Source of the DNA: SYIM01 sp041182885
Lineage (GTDB): Bacteria > Pseudomonadota > Gammaproteobacteria > Burkholderiales > Burkholderiaceae_E
Assembly: GCA_049423065.1 (NCBI GenBank)
Contig: JBMSQB010000079.1
Location: 1 to 21,149 of the forward strand
DNA: 21,149 bases
Direction of reading: 5' to 3'
The notes under the pieces: generated by a model
Database searches by the model: none
The model's input: the letters and a program-made list of their open reading frames with translations, nothing else
What the model was told of the DNA's origin: nothing
Shown here: piece after piece, positions 16,336 through 21,149 of the stretch
How positions within the stretch are numbered: position 1 is the stretch's first letter
Layout of the letters: each line of letters starts with the position of its first letter
Made by a program: the position numbers and the translations under genes

Positions 16336-16763
16336 GAGGGCTGATGCTCGGCCACCCGCACCAGCATGGCCAGTTCATGCGAGAGCGCCTGTGACAGATC
16401 GTCGCTGCTCAGCACACCCACCAGTTCGCCGCGAATATCAACCACCGGCAGGCGCCTGACCCCGCGGCTTCGCATCTTCTGGATCGCCTCACCCAGTGAA
16501 TCGCTGTCGTGTGCAGTCACCGCAGGGCGCACGACGATGTCACCCGCGGTGATGGCCGCCGCATCCAGACCGGTTGCCACCACCTCCACGACAATATCGC
16601 GGTCGGTGACCACCCCGACCGGACGCCGCGTCAGGCCTTCTCCCGACACCACCACCACCGACCCCACATGCCTGGATCGCATCAGCGCAGCCACCTGCTG
16701 CAGGCGAAGATCCTCGGTACAGGTAACAGGTTCGCGCGACATGATCGTTCCAACGTTGCTCAT
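16311..16763 (-). CDS. two-CBS-domain protein
   Basis: The 150-residue protein is a tandem CBS pair. The first domain spans about 1-62 (MSREPVTCTEDLRLQQVAALM, ending GVVTDRDIV) and the second about 68-128 (VRPAVTAHDSDSLGEAIQKM, RGVRRLPVVDIRGELVGVLSSDDL). Such stand-alone CBS pairs bind adenine nucleotides or NAD(H) and tune partner proteins according to energy state; the partner is unknown here. The start at 16763 is chosen because GGGAG lies eight bases upstream and the family begins with this sequence; the longer in-frame extension to 16880 lacks family similarity. An ATCAA half-site is present about 70 bases upstream, but without a matching other half. The 3' end overlaps the YqjK-like gene by 25 bases. 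Confidence 0.93.
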   Translation of the reverse strand: MSNVGTIMSREPVTCTEDLRLQQVAALMRSRHVGSVVVVSGEGLTRRPVGVVTDRDIVVEVVATGLDAAAITAGDIVVRPAVTAHDSDSLGEAIQKMRSRGVRRLPVVDIRGELVGVLSSDDLSQALSHELAMLVRVAEHQPSQEARVRP

Positions 16764-16893
16764 TTCCGCTCCCGACAATCCGGTGCGAACACCCCGCGTG
16801 CCCGCCCACCCGATCAAGCAGGCAGTGTCCCGCGCCCGGAGAGCGCGCATCTTGCGCCCGCACAAACCCACCGATCGCAACGGCTGACCGACC

Positions 16894-16899
16894 TATAAT
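16894..16899 (+). promoter_or_regulatory. -10 element (TATAAT) directly before the nuclease gene
   Basis: A perfect TATAAT ends seven bases before the ATG at 16907. With normal -10 to start-point spacing, transcription would begin at or within a base of the A of the ATG. No good -35 hexamer is seen 16-18 bases upstream and no Shine-Dalgarno is present. Confidence 0.6.
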
Positions 16900-16906
16900 C
16901 GGCCGC

Positions 16907-17503
16907 ATGAATCTGATCGTTGCGCTTCTTGCGTTCATCGTCCCGGCGGCTGCGCTCGCTCAGTGGGCGGGCACCCCGCCCTACATCGAAGCGCCGAACC
17001 GCATCGAGCGCGAGGCGCCCTTTCAGGCACGCATTCAGCATCTGTCGGATGGCGATTCATTCGTCGTTCGTACCGAAGACGGCAGACGGATCCCGGTTCG
17101 CCTGTCGGCCATTGATGCGCCAGAAAAAAACCAGCCCTACGGCGATGTGGCGCGCAGATCGCTGCTTGCGCTCGTCGAGGGCAAACCGCTCACCATCATT
17201 CCGGTCAAGCGCGACCCTTATGGCCGCACGGTGGCCCGGGTGCTGGCTGGTGACACCGACGTGGGTCTGGAACAGGTACGCGCGGGCATGGCCTGGCACT
17301 ACAAACGCTACGAGTCCGAGCAGGCACCTCGCGACCGGCGCGAGTACGCACGCGCCGAACAGCGGGCTCGCGACACCGGGCTGGGCTTGTGGGCGCAGCC
17401 CGAGCCCATGCCCCCGTGGCGCTTTCGCGAGCAGCAGCGCCGCCGGCAGGGCGCAGCGCTCACCCCGCCGATTCACGCGCTGTTCGGTCAGTCTGCCTGC
17501 TGA
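16907..17503 (+). CDS. exported thermonuclease-family (SNase-like) nuclease
   Basis: The 198-residue protein starts with a signal peptide (hydrophobic core LIVALLAFIVPAA, predicted cleavage after ALA-18), so it should act in the periplasm or outside. The SNase domain spans about 38-165. Residues matching the staphylococcal nuclease active site are present: D50 in DGDSF (D21), R65 (R35), D70 and E73 in IDAPE (D40, E43) and R107 in DPYGRT (R87). A calcium-dependent phosphodiesterase is therefore expected to be active. The C-terminal 35 residues are Arg/Gln-rich. The start is fixed by the signal peptide. Its promoter lies so close that the mRNA may be leaderless. The gene converges on rlmB and overlaps its 3' end by 16 bases. 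Confidence 0.92.
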   Translation: MNLIVALLAFIVPAAALAQWAGTPPYIEAPNRIEREAPFQARIQHLSDGDSFVVRTEDGRRIPVRLSAIDAPEKNQPYGDVARRSLLALVEGKPLTIIPVKRDPYGRTVARVLAGDTDVGLEQVRAGMAWHYKRYESEQAPRDRREYARAEQRARDTGLGLWAQPEPMPPWRFREQQRRRQGAALTPPIHALFGQSAC

Positions 17504-18249
17504 GGGCGGTTCAGTCGCTGTCGCTGCCTGAGCGTTTCATACAGGATCACCCCGGCCGCCACCGATACGTTCAGGCTCTCGACCTGTCCGTGCATAGGGA
17601 TTCGCACCAGCCGGTCACAACGCTCTCTTGTCAACCGCCTGAGCCCCTTGCCCTCGGCTCCCAGCACCCAGGCGATGCGACCATCCAGCGCTGCGGCATA
17701 GAGATCGTCTGCGCTTTCATCGGCCGCACCAATCACATGAAAGCCGTGTTCCTGAAGCGTGTCGATGGTACGCGCGAGATTGGTCACCATCAGATAGGGC
17801 ACGCTCTCGGCAGCGCCGCTCGAGGTCTGGATCGCCGCCTCGGTCAGCGCACAGGCGTGATCCTTGGGCGCGATCACCGCAGAGACACCCGCCCCGTCCG
17901 CCACCCTCAGACAGGCGCCCAGATTGCGCGGGTCGGTCACGCCGTCCAGCAACAACAGGGTGATTGCGGCGTGCGGGCTGGTGTCCAACCCCGCAAGCAA
18001 CTCATCGAGCGTCACGCTGGGCACGCTCACTTCGGACAAAGCGACGACGCCCTGGTGACGCTTGCCGGGGCACATGCGTTCGATCCGCTGGCCATCGACG
18101 CCGTGCAGGCTCACGCCAGCATTTTGGGCCAGCCGCTCCAGCTCGCGCATCCTGGGATCGTTCCGGCCGGTATCAACGTAGAGCTCGGTGATACCGCCAG
18201 GGTCGCGCTTGAGGCGGGCCAGCACTGCATGGAACCCGAAAATTCTCAT
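17488..18249 (-). CDS. rlmB: 23S rRNA (guanosine-2251-2'-O)-methyltransferase RlmB
   Basis: RlmB uses S-adenosylmethionine to methylate the 2'-OH of G2251 in the peptidyl-transferase P loop of 23S rRNA. The 253 residues fit the family length (about 245). An N-terminal RNA-binding domain (about 1-75, MRIFGFHAVLARL) is followed by the SpoU/TrmH knot domain. Motif 1 is DPRNLGACLRVADGAG (107-122), motif 2 VLGAEGKGLRRL (195-206) and motif 3 IPMHGQVESLNVSVAAG (217-233). The gene starts six bases after the rnr stop, the same order as in many proteobacteria, so the two are co-transcribed. The 3' end overlaps the nuclease gene. Confidence 0.96.
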   Translation of the reverse strand: MRIFGFHAVLARLKRDPGGITELYVDTGRNDPRMRELERLAQNAGVSLHGVDGQRIERMCPGKRHQGVVALSEVSVPSVTLDELLAGLDTSPHAAITLLLLDGVTDPRNLGACLRVADGAGVSAVIAPKDHACALTEAAIQTSSGAAESVPYLMVTNLARTIDTLQEHGFHVIGAADESADDLYAAALDGRIAWVLGAEGKGLRRLTRERCDRLVRIPMHGQVESLNVSVAAGVILYETLRQRQRLNRPQQAD

Positions 18250-18255
18250 GGCTCG

Positions 18256-20955
18256 CTACCTTCGCTTGCTGCGGCGACCCGCTGGGCCTTTGCGCCGCGG
18301 GGGGCCGGCGCGTTTGCGGCGGGCAGCCAGCCGCTCAGTCCTTGCCCGCTCGACGGACTCGGTTTTGGCGGGCGCTGCCTTCCGCGGACGCCTCGTGCCG
18401 ACGTCGACAGCCGGCGGTTGGTCGGGCCCGCCGTCTGCGGCAGTGGCAGGCACGACATCCGGCGCTGCGTCGCCGATCGCCTCCCTGCCGCCAGGCCGTT
18501 GCCGTGCCGCACCCTTCACCCATTCCGAGGCGCGCTGCACCATCCGGAATTCTATTCGCCTGGCCTCGAGATCAACCCGCGACACCTGTACCGCCAGTTC
18601 GTCGGTGAGCCGAAAACGCCGACCGGTACGCTCGCCCCGAAGTTCGTGTGCGGCCTCGTTGAACTGAAAATATTCGCCGCCGAGTTCGGACACATGGACC
18701 AGCCCTTCAACGAACAGATCATCAAGCGTCACAAACAAACCGAATGGAGCAACACCGGTGATGCGGCCCGGAAACTGTTCGCCAACCCGTTCGCGCATGA
18801 ACTGGCACTTGAGCCAGGCCTCGACATCGCGCGAGGCCTCGTCGGCCCGACGCTCGTTGGCAGAACACACTGCACCGAGCGTACGCCAGGTCTCGAGCGC
18901 TTCAGCAGTCTGGTTTTCCGCAGCGCGACGCCTGCCACGCGAAGCGCTGGCTTCGGCCGAGCGGGGTTCGGCGAGCGGTTGAAGCAGCAGCCCGGGCTCG
19001 GCCGACTCATCGACCCGGGGCTGATAGCGGGCGTCACGCAGCAGCGCCTTGATGACCCGGTGCGTAAGCAGGTCGGGATAGCGACGAATCGGCGAGGTGA
19101 AGTGCGTGTACGCAGCATAGGCGAGACCGAAATGGCCGCTGTTGTCAGGCGAATAGATCGCCTGCTGCATCGAGCGCAGAAGCATGGACTGAAGCAACAC
19201 GTTGTCGGGTCGCAGCCGCACAGCCGCGGCCAGGGTGGCGTAATCGTGGGGAGAGGGCTGATCGCCACCTCCCAGCGAGAGCCCGACGCTGCGCAGGAAC
19301 TCGCGCAGTCGCGCAAGCTTCTCGGGGGTTGGCCCCTCGTGCACACGATAGAGGCCTGCATGCTCACGGCGCTGCAGGAAGTCCGCTGCACACACATTGG
19401 CAGCCAGCATGCACTCCTCGATCAGCCGGTGCGCGTCATTGCGCACAGACGGCACGATCCGTTCGATCCGCCCGAGCGGATCGCAGACAATTTTGGTCTC
19501 GACAGTGTCGATTTCGAGCGCGCCTCGTTGCGACCGCGCGCCTGCAAACACCCGGTAGAGTTCGTGCAACTGCTGCAGGTGGGGCAGGAGCGCTGCGCGA
19601 TTGGCAGCCACATTGGTGCGCGGCCCCGAGGCTCCCGAAAGCAGCGTCCAGACTTCGTCATAGGTGAGCCGGGCGGCGGAGTGCATCACGGCCTCATAGA
19701 ACTGGTAGGCACGGATGCGTCCCTGCAGGTCCACCACCAGATCGCAGACCAGCACCAGCCGGTCGACGTCGGGGTTCAGCGAGCAGAGCCCGTTCGACAG
19801 GGCCTCGGGCAGCATTGGAATCACGCGACGCGGGAAATAGACTGACGTGCAACGCTCCAGCGCATCGGTATCGAGCGCGTCCCCGGGACGAACGTAGTGG
19901 GACACATCGGCAATTGCAACCAGCAGGCGGAATCCGGACTCCTTCCGTTTCGGGGTGGCCGCGCGCCGACGTCTGCCCACCGCGGGGCTGGCATTGGCCG
20001 CGGCCGGGTCGCTTACTGCAGCGGCGCCATCGCGTGCCGTCTGCGCACCTGCCCCGGATGCCCATGCTTCGGCACCACCGCCCAGCCCGCCGTCCAGAAC
20101 CGGCATCTCCTGCGCGTCAAACTCAATGGGTTCACAGTAGACGGCATCATCAAAATCACGCGCGTCCTGGCCGTCGATGGTGACCAGCGGGACATCGCGC
20201 AGATCGACGCGGTCACGAATGTCTGCGGGGCGCACCCGCGGGGCAAACCGCGCGGCCTGCTCAACAGCTGACGGCCGGAACTGATGCGGCACATCGAACT
20301 TCCGGACCGCTATTTCGATTTCCATGCCGGGGTCACCGATCTCGCCCAGCACCTCCACCACGCGCCCGATGGGCGGCGCACCGTTGGCGGGCGGGCTCAC
20401 GATTTCAATCGTCACCACCTGGCCGTGCTGAGCACCGCCCGTGTCAGCCGGCGCAACGATGATGTCGTGCTTGATCCGCTGGTCTTCCGGAATCACGATG
20501 TGCACGCCGCGCTCATTGACGAAACGCCCTACCAGTCGGCGATGGGCGCGCTCGGTCACCTCCACGATGCTGCCTTCGGGTCTGCCTCGCGAGTCGTAGC
20601 CCACCCGGCGAACCAGCACCCGGTCTCCGTGCATTGCCTTTTGCATTTCACGAGGCGACAGGAACAGGTCGGGCCCACCGGCGTCCGGCAGAAGGAAGCC
20701 GAAACCGTCACGGTGCCCCTGAACCCGCCCGGCGATCAGATCGAGCCGGGTCGCGAGCAGCAGCACGCCCTTTCGGTTGGGCAGGAGTTGGCCGTCGCGC
20801 TCCATCGCCGCGAGGCGGCGCAGCAGCGGACCGCTCTGCGCGGCGGTCACGCCCAGGCGCTGCGCGAGGTCTGAGGGAGTGAGCGGCACATCGGCCACCC
20901 TCAAGCACTCAAGGATGGTTTCGCGGGTGGGCGGAGCCCGGTCTGCTTCAGTCAC
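18256..20955 (-). CDS. rnr: ribonuclease R with two lineage insertions
   Basis: RNase R is a processive 3'-5' exoribonuclease that degrades structured RNA, acting in rRNA and tmRNA quality control. The 899 residues carry an N-terminal helix-turn-helix (about 8-65), two cold-shock domains (about 70-230), the RNB catalytic domain (about 245-640), an S1 domain (about 725-807) and a basic tail (about 855-899). The metal-binding aspartates are in TIDGQDARDFDDAVYC: D261, D267, D269 and D270. Two insertions stand out against E. coli RNase R: about 60 residues at 279-340, rich in Gly and Ala and ending in RRRRAATPKRK, just after the catalytic aspartates; and about 40 residues at 648-690. The start is GTG at 20955 with GGAGG nine bases upstream. 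It lies upstream of rlmB and is divergent from tRNA-Leu. Confidence 0.97.
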   Translation of the reverse strand: MTEADRAPPTRETILECLRVADVPLTPSDLAQRLGVTAAQSGPLLRRLAAMERDGQLLPNRKGVLLLATRLDLIAGRVQGHRDGFGFLLPDAGGPDLFLSPREMQKAMHGDRVLVRRVGYDSRGRPEGSIVEVTERAHRRLVGRFVNERGVHIVIPEDQRIKHDIIVAPADTGGAQHGQVVTIEIVSPPANGAPPIGRVVEVLGEIGDPGMEIEIAVRKFDVPHQFRPSAVEQAARFAPRVRPADIRDRVDLRDVPLVTIDGQDARDFDDAVYCEPIEFDAQEMPVLDGGLGGGAEAWASGAGAQTARDGAAAVSDPAAANASPAVGRRRRAATPKRKESGFRLLVAIADVSHYVRPGDALDTDALERCTSVYFPRRVIPMLPEALSNGLCSLNPDVDRLVLVCDLVVDLQGRIRAYQFYEAVMHSAARLTYDEVWTLLSGASGPRTNVAANRAALLPHLQQLHELYRVFAGARSQRGALEIDTVETKIVCDPLGRIERIVPSVRNDAHRLIEECMLAANVCAADFLQRREHAGLYRVHEGPTPEKLARLREFLRSVGLSLGGGDQPSPHDYATLAAAVRLRPDNVLLQSMLLRSMQQAIYSPDNSGHFGLAYAAYTHFTSPIRRYPDLLTHRVIKALLRDARYQPRVDESAEPGLLLQPLAEPRSAEASASRGRRRAAENQTAEALETWRTLGAVCSANERRADEASRDVEAWLKCQFMRERVGEQFPGRITGVAPFGLFVTLDDLFVEGLVHVSELGGEYFQFNEAAHELRGERTGRRFRLTDELAVQVSRVDLEARRIEFRMVQRASEWVKGAARQRPGGREAIGDAAPDVVPATAADGGPDQPPAVDVGTRRPRKAAPAKTESVERARTERLAARRKRAGPPRRKGPAGRRSKRR

Positions 20956-21002
20956 TCGTCAGCGCCTCCGGATGAGCGGGCATGGTTTGACCCGACTCAG
21001 GT

Positions 21003-21030
21003 TTGACAATCCATCGATCTTCATTAGAAT
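21003..21030 (+). promoter_or_regulatory. sigma-70 promoter of tRNA-Leu
   Basis: TTGACA (21003-21008, perfect) and TAGAAT (21025-21030, 5 of 6) are separated by 16 bases. The following bases, TCGCGCC, make a GC-rich discriminator, as in stable-RNA promoters under stringent (ppGpp) control. The predicted start near 21037 gives a 5' leader of about 24 bases before the mature tRNA. Confidence 0.8.
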
Positions 21031-21050
21031 TCGCGCCTCGATTGCCGCAA
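21023..21050 (-). promoter_or_regulatory. candidate rnr promoter overlapping the tRNA promoter
   Basis: On the minus strand TTGCGG (21050-21045) and TCTAAT (21028-21023) are separated by 16 bases. The -10 matches consensus at 5 of 6 positions; the -35 is weak (3 of 6). The -10 shares bases with the -10 of the divergent tRNA-Leu promoter. Confidence 0.4.
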
Positions 21051-21060
21051 GGCTGTCGAA

Positions 21061-21147
21061 GCCCAGATGGCGGAATTGGTAGACGCACTAGGTTCAGGTC
21101 CTAGCGGTGGCAACACTGTGGAGGTTCGAGTCCTCTTCTGGGCACCA
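21061..21147 (+). tRNA. tRNA-Leu (anticodon CAG), CCA encoded
   Basis: The acceptor stem pairs GCCCAGA (21061-21067) with TCTGGGC (21137-21143), followed by A and an encoded CCA to 21147. The D loop has the GGT-AGAC pattern. The anticodon stem CTAGG/CCTAG encloses the loop TTCAGGT, with anticodon CAG at 21095-21097, reading CUG leucine codons, the dominant leucine codon in this GC-rich genome. A long class II variable arm (GGTGGCAACACTGTG region) and the GGTTCGAGTCC T arm complete it. It is divergent from rnr and ends two bases before the window edge. Confidence 0.97.
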
Positions 21148-21149
21148 TT

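Noticed and set aside
16831..16850. An Fnr box upstream of the CBS gene
   Set aside because: Only a single ATCAA half-site is present; the other half matches none of the consensus positions.
16764..16880. A longer start for the CBS protein
   Set aside because: The extra 39 residues are Arg/Gly-rich without similarity to CBS proteins, while the start at 16763 has GGGAG in the right place.
17389..19845. An 818-codon open frame on the plus strand opposite rnr and rlmB
   Set aside because: It lies fully antisense to two genes with clear family motifs and has no recognisable domain; long antisense frames are expected in GC-rich coding DNA.

Overview
The window looks like chromosomal DNA from a GC-rich betaproteobacterium, probably Burkholderiales or a near relative. 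This rests on very high third-position GC, the divergent tRNA-Leu(CAG) / rnr-rlmB arrangement, a full-length EttA, and Fnr-type regulation. No transposase, integrase, phage, CRISPR or rRNA is visible. Almost all the sequence is coding, and GTG and TTG starts are used.

Left part (1-2670): a small conserved protein of unknown role (226-546) converges on ettA (ABC-F translation factor). A carboxymuconolactone-decarboxylase-family protein diverges from ettA.

Centre (2681-16763): a stress/low-oxygen type island. A LonB-like ATP-dependent protease and an FtsH-like membrane protease lie on the minus strand, joined by an ATGA stop/start overlap. They are divergent from a compact adenosylcobalamin-dependent (class II) ribonucleotide reductase. 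Then come a membrane hybrid histidine kinase, an OmpR-type response regulator, and a soluble PAS/GAF hybrid kinase that overlaps the regulator by ATGA. A minus-strand Crp/Fnr regulator follows; its fold and DNA-reading helix are Fnr-like, but it has lost all but one cysteine, so it should not hold the classical 4Fe-4S cluster. Its promoter region has a perfect Fnr box (TTGAT-N4-ATCAA). A second, imperfect box sits at the right distance from a -10 for the divergent gene, which encodes a universal stress protein. Downstream of that come a DUF883 (YqjD/ElaB-type) protein, a YqjE/holin-superfamily-3 membrane protein and a small YqjK-like protein. A two-CBS-domain protein on the minus strand closes the island.

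Right part (16907-21147): a secreted staphylococcal-nuclease-like protein, whose perfect TATAAT is placed so that the mRNA would be leaderless; then the minus-strand rnr-rlmB pair (RNase R and 23S rRNA Gm2251 methyltransferase); and a divergent tRNA-Leu(CAG) with a near-consensus promoter.

Inferred joint function of the centre: oxygen-independent dNTP synthesis (class II RNR), quality control of damaged proteins (Lon-like plus FtsH-like), dormancy/stress proteins (Usp, DUF883, CBS), and a sensory layer of two hybrid kinases, one response regulator and a cluster-less Fnr homologue. The theme recalls low-oxygen-activated loci of Burkholderia, but that comparison is from memory and was not tested.
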